DNA from: Magnetospirillum sp. SS-4
GTDB taxonomy: Bacteria; Pseudomonadota; Alphaproteobacteria; Rhodospirillales; Magnetospirillaceae
Assembly: GCF_902729425.1 (NCBI RefSeq)
Contig: NZ_CACVCH010000013.1
Coordinates: forward strand, 62,001-126,000
DNA: 64,000 nt
Direction of reading: 5' to 3'
This document shows positions 24,903 through 34,286 of this stretch, piece by piece. The translations under genes were made by a program, and so were the position numbers. The notes under the pieces are model-generated. The model worked only from the letters and a program-made list of their open reading frames with translations, did no database searches and was not told the origin of the DNA. Each line of letters opens with the position of its first letter. Within the stretch, counting starts at the first letter, position 1.

Positions 24903-26424
24903 GAGCCAGGCCGAGGGCGGCGCGGCCGGCGGCCAGGGTGACGTCCTTGGGCGGCGAGGAATCGACGCGGGTCCAGGCGATGTCCCCCAGGTCGTAGCTC
25001 CGCTGCCGCTCCAGCACCTCGGGCGTGGCGTCGGAGACGTTGGCCTTGCGCTCGACGATGCGCCGCGCCGCCAGATCGGGCGGCGCCTCCAGCCACAGGC
25101 CGTCGAAGCGCACCCCCGCCCGCCGGGCGACCGCCTCGATGGCGGCGCGCTGCTCGGGCCGGGCGAACACCGCGTCCGCCACCACCGAATGGCCGGCCGC
25201 CAGCAGGCGGGCACAGGTATCGTACAGCGCCCGGTAGGTTCGCTCGGTGACCTCGACGGCATACCCGTCGGGGCCGAGGCGGTCGTGGATGGAAACTCCC
25301 ATCAGGTGCTTTCTCAGGGAATCGCTGCGCACCACCGCCGCTCCCGGCACCCCCAGGAACGGCGCCAGCTCGCGGCCCATGCGCGACTTGCCGCTGCCCG
25401 AAAGGCCGCCCACCGCCAGCAGCCGGGGCGGGGGCGGCTCCAGATAGGCCTGCGCCGCGTCCAGGTATTCCACGGCGTCGGCCGCCAGCCGTTCCGCCGC
25501 CCCGGCCCCGGCGTGCACGGCCATGGCGGCCGAGACATGGGCGCGGATGGCGGCGCGGACCGACAGGAACAGCGGCAACGCCGCCACCCCGTCGAAGTCG
25601 CCCGACAGGTCAAGGTAGTGGTTCATCACCCAGCTGGCGGCCCGGCGGTTGCCGCGCCGGTCCAGGTCCATCAGCAGGAAGGCCAGATCGTAGAACACGT
25701 CGATGCAGGCGATGTCCTCGGAAAACTCGATGGCGTCGAACAGGACCGGGCGGCCCAGGTAAAGACAGATATTGCCGAGGTGGAGATCGCCGTGGCAGTG
25801 GCGCACCAGCCCGGCCTCGCGCCGGGCCTCCAGCAGCGGCCCCAGCCGGGCCACCGCCGCGCGCGAGGCCTCGGTCAGCCGGTCCACCGCCCCGGCGGCG
25901 AGGATGGCCGGAACATGGGGCAGCATGGAGGCGCGATTGGTGTCGACGGTCCAGGCCAGTCCGGCGGTTCCACCCTTGTCCGGACGGCGGGGCGCGGCGG
26001 AATGGAAAGCGAACACCGCCTCGGTCAGGCGGTTGGCCAGGGCGCGGTCCAGTTCGCCGCGCCGGGCCAGCCGGTCGAACAGGCCGTCCTGGTCGAAACG
26101 GTTCATCTCCACCACCCAGTCGATGACCTCGCCATCACCGTCCAGGCCGACCCGCCCGTCGGGACGGCGCGTCAGCGGCCGGACCCCCAGATAGAGATCG
26201 GGGGCGGCGCGGCGGTTGATCTCGAACTCGGCGTCGCAAGCCGCCTTGCGCGCCGCCAGCGCGGTGAAGTCGAGGAACGGCAGCCACACCGCCTTCTTCA
26301 GTTTGAAGGCGCGATCTCCGGCCAGAAAGACCGCCGAGATATGAGTGTCGATGCGCTGGACGGCGGCACCGCCATGGCTGGCGGGATCGGACAGGAAGGC
26401 GACGGCCTCGGCCTGGGTTTCCAC
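24877..26424 (-). CDS. Bifunctional aminoglycoside-phosphotransferase-like / AAA kinase fusion
   Basis: 515 residues. The N-terminal half (about 1-330) is an APH-type kinase fold: FKLKKAVWLPFLDF around the ATP-contact lysine, the Brenner-like HCHGDLHLGNICLYLG, and FDAIEFSEDIACIDVFYDLA with the metal-binding Asp. The C-terminal half is a P-loop kinase of the gluconate/zeta-toxin type (VGGLSGSGKSRMGRELAPFL) with VVADAVFARPEQR. Proteins with this two-domain layout are widespread in proteobacteria next to dcd or gmk but have no settled substrate. Resistance to aminoglycosides should not be assumed. It lies 4 nt downstream of dcd, on the same strand. Confidence 0.8.
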   Translation of the reverse strand: METQAEAVAFLSDPASHGGAAVQRIDTHISAVFLAGDRAFKLKKAVWLPFLDFTALAARKAACDAEFEINRRAAPDLYLGVRPLTRRPDGRVGLDGDGEVIDWVVEMNRFDQDGLFDRLARRGELDRALANRLTEAVFAFHSAAPRRPDKGGTAGLAWTVDTNRASMLPHVPAILAAGAVDRLTEASRAAVARLGPLLEARREAGLVRHCHGDLHLGNICLYLGRPVLFDAIEFSEDIACIDVFYDLAFLLMDLDRRGNRRAASWVMNHYLDLSGDFDGVAALPLFLSVRAAIRAHVSAAMAVHAGAGAAERLAADAVEYLDAAQAYLEPPPPRLLAVGGLSGSGKSRMGRELAPFLGVPGAAVVRSDSLRKHLMGVSIHDRLGPDGYAVEVTERTYRALYDTCARLLAAGHSVVADAVFARPEQRAAIEAVARRAGVRFDGLWLEAPPDLAARRIVERKANVSDATPEVLERQRSYDLGDIAWTRVDSSPPKDVTLAAGRAALGLAPTPSPAGG

Positions 26425-26428
26425 CGCG

Positions 26429-26983
26429 CTACAGCCGGGGCAGGGTGACGCCCTTCTGGCCCTGATACTTGCCGGAACGGTCGCCGTAGGAGGTCTCGCA
26501 CACCGTGTCGCCCCTGAGGAAGATGAACTGACAGGCGCCCTCGTTGGCGTAGATCTTGGCCGGCAGCGGCGTGGTGTTGGAGAATTCCAGGGTAACGTGG
26601 CCTTCCCACTCCGGCTCCAGCGGCGTCACGTTGACGATGATGCCGCAGCGGGCGTAGGTGGACTTGCCCAGGCAGATCACCAGCACGTCGCGGGGGATGC
26701 GGAAATATTCCACCGTGCGCGCCAGGGCGAAGCTGTTGGGGGGAATGACGCAGACATCGGTCTCGCGGTCGACGAAGCTCTGCTGCGAGAACGACTTGGG
26801 ATCGACCACCGCCGAATCGACATTGGTGAAGATCTTGAACTCGCGGCTGACGCGGGCGTCGTAGCCGTAGGACGACAGGCCGTAGGAGATGACGCCTTCG
26901 CGTTGCAGCTTCTCGGTGAACGGCTCGATCATGCCGCGCTTGATGGCCTGTTCGCGAATCCAGGTGTCGGGCATGACGGACAT
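26429..26983 (-). CDS. dcd: dCTP deaminase
   Basis: Deaminates dCTP to dUTP for thymidylate synthesis. The 184-residue protein starts [20 protein letters not shown] at 26983, behind GGGGAGCG. Conserved parts are [60 protein letters not shown] with the catalytic region, and the C-terminal [11 protein letters not shown] that closes over the nucleotide. The length is that of the trimeric alphaproteobacterial enzyme without a dUTPase fusion. Confidence 0.96.
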   Translation of the reverse strand: MSVMPDTWIREQAIKRGMIEPFTEKLQREGVISYGLSSYGYDARVSREFKIFTNVDSAVVDPKSFSQQSFVDRETDVCVIPPNSFALARTVEYFRIPRDVLVICLGKSTYARCGIIVNVTPLEPEWEGHVTLEFSNTTPLPAKIYANEGACQFIFLRGDTVCETSYGDRSGKYQGQKGVTLPRL

Positions 26984-27086
26984 GGCGGCGCTCCCCAAAG
27001 TGTTGACCGGTTGTAGCGCATGGCCCCGCCGCCGACAAGCGCCAGGGGGAAAGCGATCCCGCCCGCCCTTTCCCGCCGCCGGGCGG

Positions 27087-28301
27087 CTACGGCCGCTGGC
27101 CCCGCAGCAGGCGCGGCAGGTCGCCGGCCAGTCCCATGGCGTGACGCATCAGGAACCGCCTGGCCGGGGGCAACCGGTTGACGGCGGCAAGGCCAAGGCG
27201 GCGCGCCAGCCTGACCGGCCCGATCGCGTTGGAGAACAGGCGGTCCAGCGAATCGGTCACCCCCAACATCAGCATGGTGTCGAATCGGCGCCAGCGCTGA
27301 TAGCGCTCCAGCACGTCGGCGGAGCCGATGTCGAGGCCGAGGCGGGCGGCGTCGACCACCACCTCGGCCAGGGCGCAGATGTCGCGGATTCCCATGTTCA
27401 TGCCCTGGCCGGCGATGGGATGCATGCCGTGGGCGGCGTCGCCGACCAGGGCAAGGCGGCGGCCGATCATGGTCTCGGCCCAGTGCAGGGACAGCGGATG
27501 ATGAAAGCGGGCGCCCTCCAGCCGGATTTCGCCCAGGAAGCCGCCGACGCGCCGGCTCAGTTCAGCCAGGAAGGCCTCGTCGTCCAGGCCGCAGAGGGCG
27601 GCGGCAAGGTCGCGGCGCTCGGTCCAGACGATGCCGCTGCGGTCGCCGGCCAGCGGCAGGATGGCGAAGGGGCCGGCCGGCAGGAAGCATTCGTGGGCGA
27701 CGCCGTGGTGAGGATGCTGATGGGCGATGACGCAGACAATGCCGCTTTCGGCGTAGTCGCGGCGGATGATCCGCAATCCGGCGCCGTCGCGGGTGGCCGA
27801 ATCGCGGCCATCGGCCGCCACCGCCAGCGCCGCGCGGACGGTCCGGCCGTCCTCGAGTTCGGCTTCGACCCGCCGGGACGACCGCTCCAGCCGCCGAATC
27901 CGCGCCGGCGCCAGCAAGGAGACGGCGGGATCGGCCCGCATGCGTTCGAGGATGGCGCGGCGCAGGTCGGGAGCGGGCACGATCCAGCCCAGGGGATGGT
28001 CGCCGACCTCCCGATGGTCGTAATGCAGGAACAGCGGCGAGGAGGCGTCGGTCACCCGGATGTCCAGGATGGCCCCGGCAGCGGCGGCCATGCCGTCCCA
28101 GGCGCCCACCGCCCCGATCGCCCGCCGCGAGCTGTAGGATACGGCGATGGCGCGGGGGTCGGCGCCGGGGCGGCCCAGCACCTCGGGCGTCGCCACCTCG
28201 ACCACCGTCACCGTCAGTCCCGCCTGGGCCAGGGCCGCCGCCAGCAGCCCGCCGACGGGACCGCCACCGGCGATCAGGACGTCGCAGTCCCCGTCAGCCA
28301 T
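27087..28301 (-). CDS. ubiH: UbiH/UbiF/COQ6-family FAD monooxygenase
   Basis: A 404-residue flavin hydroxylase of the ubiquinone-biosynthesis family. FAD-binding [20 protein letters not shown] at the N-terminus, [15 protein letters not shown] (DG motif), and [20 protein letters not shown] (second FAD motif with the family-specific HPxAGQGxN) are clear. The C-terminal arginine-rich tail may contact the membrane. It is the last gene of the ftsK-lolA-ubiH series, with its start overlapping the lolA end by 8 nt. Which ring position it hydroxylates cannot be decided from sequence, so the symbol is provisional. Confidence 0.87.
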   Translation of the reverse strand: MADGDCDVLIAGGGPVGGLLAAALAQAGLTVTVVEVATPEVLGRPGADPRAIAVSYSSRRAIGAVGAWDGMAAAAGAILDIRVTDASSPLFLHYDHREVGDHPLGWIVPAPDLRRAILERMRADPAVSLLAPARIRRLERSSRRVEAELEDGRTVRAALAVAADGRDSATRDGAGLRIIRRDYAESGIVCVIAHQHPHHGVAHECFLPAGPFAILPLAGDRSGIVWTERRDLAAALCGLDDEAFLAELSRRVGGFLGEIRLEGARFHHPLSLHWAETMIGRRLALVGDAAHGMHPIAGQGMNMGIRDICALAEVVVDAARLGLDIGSADVLERYQRWRRFDTMLMLGVTDSLDRLFSNAIGPVRLARRLGLAAVNRLPPARRFLMRHAMGLAGDLPRLLRGQRP

Positions 28302-28950
28302 CGTGAAGGTTCAGCTTCGGCTTGGTGAATTTGGGGTCCTGGAAGCGGAACAGCTTGGGGTCCAGGGTCAGGCCGCTCTGGGCCTCGAACAGCGACACGG
28401 TGGTGATCTGGTTCTGGGAATCCCGGATCTGCCACTGGCGCAGGGCGAACGGACGGTCGGAAAACACCAGGGTGATCTCGCCGGCCGCCGGGTCCTCGGC
28501 CGCCACCAGCGAGACCCGGACCACGCCGGGCTGGCGGGCGACGCGGGTCACCGCCACATCGCCGCCGGTCAGCCTGACGTCGGCCCGCACCAGGATTCCG
28601 GCCGGAGTCGAGTCGAGCGGAATGTAGCTGGGGTCGAGCTGCGAATCGTGGACGATCAGGAAGGTTCCGTCGGCCACCACCAGCAGCGGGCTGGGCGGGT
28701 CGTATTGCAGCCGCATCCGGCCGGGCCGCGACAGATAGGCGTCGCCCTCGGCGGTGGCGCCATTGGGCGACATCTGGAGAAAGCGGGCCTTCAGGGTGGT
28801 GATGCCGTTGAGATAGGCCTCGGCGCGGGCGACGTCGGCCTTGTCCTGCTCGGACAGGGCGGCCGGCTTCGGTCCGGCGGCATCGGCGGCCGCCCCCCAC
28901 CAGGCCAGCAGCGCCAGGGTCAGCACGGCCAGTCGTCGCGTCATGCTCAT
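28294..28950 (-). CDS. lolA: Outer-membrane lipoprotein carrier protein
   Basis: Periplasmic chaperone that ferries lipoproteins from LolCDE to the outer membrane. 218 residues from the ATG at 28950, one base after the ftsK stop; the adjacent ATG at 28944 is equally possible. A signal peptide (MTRRLAVLTLALLAWWGAAADAA-like, cleaved around residue 24) is followed by a LolA fold: LKARFLQMSPNGATAEGDAY, RPGRMRLQYDPPSPLLVVAD and FSDRPFALRQWQIRDSQNQI. Location next to ftsK is conserved in many proteobacteria. Confidence 0.92.
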   Translation of the reverse strand: MSMTRRLAVLTLALLAWWGAAADAAGPKPAALSEQDKADVARAEAYLNGITTLKARFLQMSPNGATAEGDAYLSRPGRMRLQYDPPSPLLVVADGTFLIVHDSQLDPSYIPLDSTPAGILVRADVRLTGGDVAVTRVARQPGVVRVSLVAAEDPAAGEITLVFSDRPFALRQWQIRDSQNQITTVSLFEAQSGLTLDPKLFRFQDPKFTKPKLNLHDG

Positions 28951-28951
28951 C

Positions 28952-31360
28952 TCAGTACTCTTCCTTGCCGCCACGGGCCAGAATCTCGCGCTTGCCCGCA
29001 TGGTTGGGTCTGCTGATCACGCCCTCGGCCTCCATGCGCTCGACCAGGCGGGCGGCGCGATTGTAGCCGATCTGAAGCTGGCGCTGCACGAAACTGGTGG
29101 AGACCTTGCCCTCCCGGATCACCACCGCCACCGCCTGATCGTAGATATCCTCGCCGCCGTCACCGCCGCCGCCGCCGGCCGGACCGAACTCGGCCTCCTC
29201 GTCCTCGGTGACCGCCTCGATATAGGAAGGCTCGCCCTGGGAGCGCAGATGCTCCACCACCTTCTCCACCTCCTCGTCCGAGACGAAGGGGCCGTGCACG
29301 CGGGTGATGCGGCCGCCGGACGCCATGTAGAGCATGTCGCCCTGGCCCAGCAGCTGCTCGGCGCCCTGCTCGCCCAGGATGGTGCGGCTGTCGATCTTGG
29401 AGGTGACCTGGAACGAGATGCGGGTGGGGAAATTGGCCTTGATGGTGCCGGTGATGACGTCCACCGACGGCCGCTGGGTCGCCATCAGGATATGGATGCC
29501 GGCGGCGCGGGCCATCTGGGCCAGGCGCTGCACCGCCGCCTCGATGTCCTTGCCGGCCACCAGCATCAGGTCGGCCATCTCGTCGACGATGACGACGATG
29601 AAGGGCAGCGGCTCCAGCGCCAGGATCTGGTCCTCGTAGGTCGGCTTGCCGGTTTCGGGATCGAAGCCGGTCTGCACCGTGCGGGTCAGCACCTCGCCCC
29701 TGGTCCGGGCCTCGCCCAGGCGGTGATTGTAGCCGGCGATGTTGCGCACGCCGAGCTGGCTCATGGCGCGATAGCGGTCCTCCATCTCGCGCACCGCCCA
29801 TTTCAGGGCGACCACCGCCTTGCCCGGCTCGGTCACCACCGGGGCCAGCAGGTGGGGAATGCCGTCGTAGACCGACAGTTCCAGCATCTTGGGATCGATC
29901 ATGATGATGCGGCACTCTTCCGGGGTCAGGCGGTAGAGCAGCGACAGGATCATGGTGTTGATGGCCACCGACTTGCCCGAGCCGGTGGTGCCGGCGATCA
30001 GCAGATGCGGCATGCGCGCCAGATCGACCATCACCGGAGCGCCGCCGATGTCCTTGCCCAGCACCAGGGTCAGCTTGGCCGAGGCCTTCTCGAACTGCTC
30101 CGCCGCCAGCAATTCGCGCAGGAACACCACTTCGCGGCGGGAATTGGGCATCTCGATGCCGATGACGCTGCGCCCCGGAACGGTGGCGATGCGCACCGAC
30201 AGGGCGCTCATGGACCGCGCGATGTCGTCGGCCAGCCCGATCACCCGGCTGGTCTTGGTGCCCGGCGCCGGCTCCAGCTCGTACAGCGTCACCACCGGCC
30301 CCGGACGGACCTTGACGATCTTGCCGTTGACGCCGAAATCCTCCAGCACCGATTCCAGCATCCTGGCGTTCTGGGTCAGGGAATCCTGGCTCATGCGGAT
30401 GCCGGTCTGGTCGGGAGTATGGGCCAGCAGCGACAGGGGCGGCAGTTCGTAGCCGGAAGCGGACGGCGGGGCACCCAGGTCCAGGGTGCCCTGGCGGGCG
30501 GCGCGTTCCCGCTTGCCCGGCGGCGCGGGCGGACGCTTGGGCTGGACCAGCGATCCCTGGGGGTAGCCCTGGAGAGGGGCGTCGTCATCGGCCGAGGACG
30601 GCGGAGGCGGGACGAAGACCTCGTCGTCGTCGTCCTCGTCCCCGTCGTCGCGACGGGAGGGGGAATGGAAGGCCGGTTCGGTCCGGCGCGGCGGCGGCGC
30701 ATCGTCGGCGGCGGGCGGACGGCGCAGGGCGGTGGCGGCATGGCCGGTGGCCACCGCCATGTCCAGCGAACGGCGGCCCAGCGTCGCCCAGTCGCCGCCG
30801 CTGAGGCCGATGACGTAGACGGTGCCGGCCAGGGCCAGGACCACGGCGGCCGGCCCGGCGATCCAGGTGATTTCCGGCGGCAGGATCAGGGCGAGGCCGG
30901 CATTGAGCAGATGCCCCAGGGCGCCGCCCGGCCCGGCGGGCAGCACGGCCGCCTCGGGAACCGGCAAGGCGGCCAGCGCCAGCGCCCAGACCACCATCGA
31001 CGGCGCCAGCAGCGCCAGCCGCCAGGGCCAGCCGATGGGCAGGCGGACATGGACCAGTACCAGCACCCCCCAGACCAGGGCGGCGGCGGCAGGCAGCACG
31101 GCGCCCCAGCCGACCGCCTGATAGAGGAAGTCGGCCAGATAGGCGCCCGGCCGGCCCATGACGTTGACCACCAGACCATCGGCGGCGGTATTGAACGAGG
31201 GATCGTGGGGATCGGCGGTGACCAGGGCCGCCAGCATCGCCAGCCCCAGGGCCAGCAGCGCCAGGCCGCCGGACTGGATCAGGCGGCGGCGCAGGAATTC
31301 GGCGGTGCCGCGCGGCAGGAAGCCGCTGCTGAGTCTGGCCTTGCGCGACGGAACCGCCAT
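28952..31360 (-). CDS. ftsK: DNA translocase FtsK
   Basis: Couples chromosome segregation with division. 802 residues: four hydrophobic segments in the first 200 residues, a proline-rich linker (about 205-290), then the motor. Walker A is [16 protein letters not shown] (about 455-470). The Walker B region is [19 protein letters not shown]. It also has [20 protein letters not shown] and the C-terminal winged-helix gamma domain ([20 protein letters not shown]) that reads KOPS. The linker is short compared with enterobacterial FtsK, normal for alphaproteobacteria. It is 6 nt after the dapC-like gene and directly abuts lolA. Confidence 0.97.
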   Translation of the reverse strand: MAVPSRKARLSSGFLPRGTAEFLRRRLIQSGGLALLALGLAMLAALVTADPHDPSFNTAADGLVVNVMGRPGAYLADFLYQAVGWGAVLPAAAALVWGVLVLVHVRLPIGWPWRLALLAPSMVVWALALAALPVPEAAVLPAGPGGALGHLLNAGLALILPPEITWIAGPAAVVLALAGTVYVIGLSGGDWATLGRRSLDMAVATGHAATALRRPPAADDAPPPRRTEPAFHSPSRRDDGDEDDDDEVFVPPPPSSADDDAPLQGYPQGSLVQPKRPPAPPGKRERAARQGTLDLGAPPSASGYELPPLSLLAHTPDQTGIRMSQDSLTQNARMLESVLEDFGVNGKIVKVRPGPVVTLYELEPAPGTKTSRVIGLADDIARSMSALSVRIATVPGRSVIGIEMPNSRREVVFLRELLAAEQFEKASAKLTLVLGKDIGGAPVMVDLARMPHLLIAGTTGSGKSVAINTMILSLLYRLTPEECRIIMIDPKMLELSVYDGIPHLLAPVVTEPGKAVVALKWAVREMEDRYRAMSQLGVRNIAGYNHRLGEARTRGEVLTRTVQTGFDPETGKPTYEDQILALEPLPFIVVIVDEMADLMLVAGKDIEAAVQRLAQMARAAGIHILMATQRPSVDVITGTIKANFPTRISFQVTSKIDSRTILGEQGAEQLLGQGDMLYMASGGRITRVHGPFVSDEEVEKVVEHLRSQGEPSYIEAVTEDEEAEFGPAGGGGGDGGEDIYDQAVAVVIREGKVSTSFVQRQLQIGYNRAARLVERMEAEGVISRPNHAGKREILARGGKEEY

Positions 31361-31366
31361 CGCCGC

Positions 31367-32566
31367 CTACCCGCCCAGCACGGCGACGATGCGCCTCAAG
31401 GCGATCTCGGTGGTGGCGAGGTCGTGGACCAGGGCGACCCGGATGAAGCGGCCGCCGGGATTGCCGTCCTCGGAATCCTCGGCCGCCAGATAGGCGCCGG
31501 GCAGCACCCGGATGTTGGCCTCGCGCCACAGGCGGATGGCGGCGGCCTCGCCGTCGCCCACGTCCAGCCACAGGAAAAAACCGCCGGCCGGGCGATAGAA
31601 GCCGAATCGCCGGCCCAGGATCGCCTCGGCAAGGTCCAGCTTGGCCCGGTAGAGATCGCGGGTCTTCTCCACATGGCTCTCGTCGCGCCACAAGGCGGCG
31701 GCGGCGGCGGCCACCGGCAGCGGCATGGCGGCCCCACCATAGGAGCGCAGCCGCGAGAACGCCCGGATGACGGTCTCGTCGCCGGCGACGAAGCCCGAAC
31801 GCAGGCCGGGCACGTTGGACCGCTTGGACAGAGAGTTGAACACCAGCACGTTGGCCAGTCCCTCGCCCAGGGCGGCGCAGGTTCCCAGCACCCCCGGCGG
31901 CGGCGCCTTGTCCCATATCTCGGAATAGCACTCGTCGGCGGCCAGCACGAAGCCGTAGCGCCGCGCCGCCTTGACCGAACGTTCCAGCAGGGCGGCGTCA
32001 GCCACCGTGCCCTGGGGATTGGCGGGACTGCACAGATAGGCCAGGGCGGTGCGCTCCAGCGCCTCGGCCGGCAGGGCGGAAAAATCCGGCTGGCTGACCG
32101 AACCGTCCTGGCCGGGCACGAATACCGGCTCGGCCCCGGCCATGACCGCGGCCCCGGCATAGACCTGATAGAACGGATTGGGCAGCAGAACCAGCGGCCG
32201 CTTGCCGCCCCGGTCGCCACAGACCGCCTGGGCGATCAGGTAAAGCGCCTCGCGGGTGCCGGCCACCGGCAGGATCGACCGTTCCGGATCGATCAGGCCG
32301 GCGGGCAGGCCATAGCGGCGGGCGGCCCAGTCGGCCACCGCCTGGCGGAAATCGGCCGGGCCGTTGGCGGGGGGATACTTGCCCCACAGATGGGCGTTGG
32401 CCGCCACGGTCTCGGCCACCAGGGCCGGCGGCGCGTGCTGAGGCTCGCCGATGGACATGACGATGGTGTCGGAGGCGGGTGCGCCGCCCAGCAGCTTGGC
32501 CAGTCTGGCGAAAGGGTAGTCCGGCAGGGTGTCGAGGCGGTCGTCGAGATGGGGCTGGAGGATCAT
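31367..32566 (-). CDS. dapC: Class I/II aminotransferase, succinyldiaminopimelate aminotransferase-like
   Basis: A 399-residue PLP enzyme of fold type I, probably the succinyl-DAP aminotransferase of lysine and peptidoglycan precursor synthesis. Signatures: LLPNPFYQVYAGAAVMAGAE, CSPANPQGTVAD, FVLAADECYSEIWD, and the PLP-lysine motif FNSLSKRSNVPGLRSGFVAG. I chose the ATG at 32566. The longer frame begins with TTG at 32599 and adds only 11 residues; neither has a strong ribosome site. Its position before ftsK suggests a housekeeping role. Related N-acetylornithine/LL-DAP aminotransferases are alternatives. Confidence 0.85.
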   Translation of the reverse strand: MILQPHLDDRLDTLPDYPFARLAKLLGGAPASDTIVMSIGEPQHAPPALVAETVAANAHLWGKYPPANGPADFRQAVADWAARRYGLPAGLIDPERSILPVAGTREALYLIAQAVCGDRGGKRPLVLLPNPFYQVYAGAAVMAGAEPVFVPGQDGSVSQPDFSALPAEALERTALAYLCSPANPQGTVADAALLERSVKAARRYGFVLAADECYSEIWDKAPPPGVLGTCAALGEGLANVLVFNSLSKRSNVPGLRSGFVAGDETVIRAFSRLRSYGGAAMPLPVAAAAAALWRDESHVEKTRDLYRAKLDLAEAILGRRFGFYRPAGGFFLWLDVGDGEAAAIRLWREANIRVLPGAYLAAEDSEDGNPGGRFIRVALVHDLATTEIALRRIVAVLGG

Positions 32567-32663
32567 GGCACCATGGCGGGCGATGGGAGTGGAGGACAAG
32601 GCCGGAGCGCCGAGTTATACCGCATTTGTTCTGGAGAGGATAAGCAAAAACAGGCGCGCGCCC

Positions 32664-32711
32664 GGGGGCGCAGCCCCCATCTAGAGACCAGGGGCGCAGC
32701 CCCCGTCTAGA
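32664..32711 (-). terminator. Tandem GC-rich hairpin repeats, terminator-like
   Basis: Two copies of a near-identical unit lie head to tail. The first hairpin is GGGGGC-GCA-GCCCCC (32664-32678) followed by ATCTAGAGA; the second is GGGGC-GCA-GCCCC (32691-32703) followed by GTCTAGAGA. The second unit runs into the stop codon of the J-domain gene. On the minus strand the pair is followed by a GC stretch and TTTTTG, so it may end the J-domain transcript. It also resembles dispersed GC-rich repeats of Magnetospirillum-type genomes. Confidence 0.6.
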
Positions 32712-33486
32712 GATAGGCGCGCAGCAGTTCCATGGCCTGATTCAGCTGACTCATGCGGTGATGGTCGCCATGGTTGCTGTCGGGGTGGTGGATGGTGGCC
32801 AGCATGCGGAACTTGGCCCGGAGCGTCCGGCCGTCCGGCCGTTCGCCGGGGGGGAAGCCGAGGACGTGCAGGGCTTCCTCGCGGGTCTGGACGCCATCGG
32901 GCAGCGGCTCGAACGCCAGCACGCTGATGATCGCCTTCAACCGCTCGATCTCCTCGGCGGCCTGGGCCAGCTTCTGGCTCTGTTCGCGGCGGCGCTCCAC
33001 CTTGGGATAGGCCTCGGCGGCGGCATGCTGCCGGACCTGGGATTCATCCGGCGGAGGGTCCCGCCGGACTTCCGGCCGGGGCGGCGGCGGCGGCGGCGCG
33101 GCGGGATCGTCCAGGCGCACGCGCAATCCGCCCTGATCCAGCGCCAGCGCCATGCCCAGCGCCCGGCGGATGGTCTCGACCGCGTAACCCGGCGCCATGC
33201 GCACCTGAAGCCTGGGCTTGCGCCGCCACGGCCGTCCCTTGGCCGGACCGGACTTCAAGATGACCGTCTCGCGATCCTCGGGCGTGGGTTCGCCAGGATC
33301 GGCGAAGGCGGCGATGACCTCGCCCGGCATCACCAGCAGCACCGAGCGGGCGACATCCCCCACATTGACCTTGCGGCGCCCCGCCAGCCGGTCGATGGCG
33401 TCACGGAACGCGCTCGAACACGGAACCGTGTAGGAATGCTTGACGGTGGCGGCGCCGGCGATGGCGGATTGGTCGTGATCTCTCAT
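32707..33486 (-). CDS. J-domain protein (DnaJ-like C-terminal domain)
   Basis: 259 residues. The last 60 residues form a J domain: LHVLGFPPGERPDGRTLRAK, then the essential HPD in TIHHPDSNHGDHHRM, then LNQAMELLRAYL. It should therefore stimulate a DnaK-type ATPase. The N-terminal 110 residues (SYTVPCSSAFRDAIDRLAGR and VLLVMPGEVIAAFADPGEP) are unrecognised and may bind the client. A proline run (about 130-145) and a charged helix (ERRREQSQKLAQAAEEIERL) link them. Rhodospirillaceae genomes carry similar proteins with an unknown client. Confidence 0.75.
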   Translation of the reverse strand: MRDHDQSAIAGAATVKHSYTVPCSSAFRDAIDRLAGRRKVNVGDVARSVLLVMPGEVIAAFADPGEPTPEDRETVILKSGPAKGRPWRRKPRLQVRMAPGYAVETIRRALGMALALDQGGLRVRLDDPAAPPPPPPRPEVRRDPPPDESQVRQHAAAEAYPKVERRREQSQKLAQAAEEIERLKAIISVLAFEPLPDGVQTREEALHVLGFPPGERPDGRTLRAKFRMLATIHHPDSNHGDHHRMSQLNQAMELLRAYL

Positions 33487-33543
33487 GGCGATGGCCGTGT
33501 CGCGGTCCTGGCTGTCGGGGAACGTCCTTGCCCTGGGGCAACG

Positions 33544-33571
33544 AATATGCCCGATGCCGCCGACCGGTCAA
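33544..33571 (-). promoter_or_regulatory. Candidate sigma-70 promoter of the J-domain gene
   Basis: On the minus strand TTGACC (33566-33571) and CATATT (33544-33549) are separated by 16 nt, ending 58 nt before the J-domain start codon. Five of six -35 bases and four of six -10 bases match the consensus. Confidence 0.45.
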
Positions 33572-33785
33572 CTGCCAATGTTGGCCGCTAAGAAAAAACA
33601 TTAGCTCACCGATTTAACCGCCTTTAAATAACCAATTTTTAACAAGTACATCTTAATCCGGCCATGTAATGCCAAGCACCGACGCCGATAACGCCCGGAA
33701 TGGCGCCGGTGGCGGCGGAAGATAAATATCTTTTGTAAAACAAGTGGATAGCCCGGATTGGCGGTCGTTGCGAATCCGATTCATC

Positions 33786-33814
33786 TTGAAATTTCGAGCA
33801 ATCCAGGCTATACG
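33786..33814 (+). promoter_or_regulatory. Candidate sigma-70 promoter of the FlaG-like gene
   Basis: TTGAAA (33786-33791), a 17-nt spacer and TATACG (33809-33814), with a second TATAAG just downstream (33815-33820). The -10 lies about 38 nt before the start at 33852, inside the AT-rich region. Confidence 0.55.
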
Positions 33815-33851
33815 TATAAGCAGTAAAAGAACCGTTTTCAGGCAGAACGCC

Positions 33852-34268
33852 ATGTTCGTCGGCAGCCCAGCAGAGCGCGGATACGCCTACACTCCCCTCA
33901 GTGGACGGGGCGAGGCGGTTGCTGCTGCCGTTTCTCCGGCCGCTTCGGGCGCGGCCGCCGCTGCGGACGCCGTTCCGCTGATCAATCCCGCCATCAATTA
34001 CGATTACCGCTCGGGCATCGCCGTGCTGGAAATCCGCGACCCCGACACCGGCGAGGTCGAAGTCCAGTATCCCTCCAAGAAAGTGGTCCAGGAATACATC
34101 CGCCAGGGCGCCGCCTCCAAGGATGCGCCCCACCCCACGCCGGCGCCCGATCAGGCCGCCGCGCCCCCGGTGGCCGCGCTGTCTCCCGTCGCCGCGCCGG
34201 CGACGGCCGCGCCCACGGCCCCGGCGCCCGCCTCTCCCGAACCCGCCCATACCGACCAGACGGCGTAG
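33852..34268 (+). CDS. Small FlaG-like protein
   Basis: 138 residues from the ATG at 33852 (MFVGSPAERGYAYTPLSGRG). The middle part, YDYRSGIAVLEIRDPDTGEV followed by EVQYPSKKVVQEYIRQG, matches the core of FlaG-type flagellar proteins, where a short hydrophobic strand is followed by D-x-x-TGEV and a Pro. The N-terminus is alanine-rich and the C-terminal 45 residues are a low-complexity Pro/Ala tail. No other flagellar gene is nearby. The family link rests on one short motif. It may regulate filament length or be an unrelated small protein. Confidence 0.55.
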   Translation: MFVGSPAERGYAYTPLSGRGEAVAAAVSPAASGAAAAADAVPLINPAINYDYRSGIAVLEIRDPDTGEVEVQYPSKKVVQEYIRQGAASKDAPHPTPAPDQAAAPPVAALSPVAAPATAAPTAPAPASPEPAHTDQTA

Positions 34269-34286
34269 GCCGCGCGCCCACGCCTT

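Larger units (their letters stand above)
33487..33851. other. AT-rich 365-nt intergenic region
   Basis: No credible gene. The stretch 33590-33850 is much more AT-rich than its surroundings (for example TTTAAATAACC and ATTTTTAACAAG). It separates the J-domain gene (minus) from the FlaG-like gene (plus) and holds a candidate promoter for each. Confidence 0.8.

Noticed and set aside
24877-26424. Aminoglycoside resistance gene
   Set aside because: The APH-like fold is fused to an AAA kinase in a layout common in proteobacteria with no link to resistance.
28841-32710. 1289-residue open frame on the plus strand
   Set aside because: Antisense to ftsK and the dapC-like gene; the product is His/Gln/Gly-rich low complexity, typical of a GC-rich shadow frame.
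33684-33691. GCCGATAA, the sigma-28 -10 consensus, upstream of the FlaG-like gene
   Set aside because: The TAAA -35 element is absent at the required 15-nt spacing (nearest is TAAT at 13 nt), and a better sigma-70 site lies closer to the gene.
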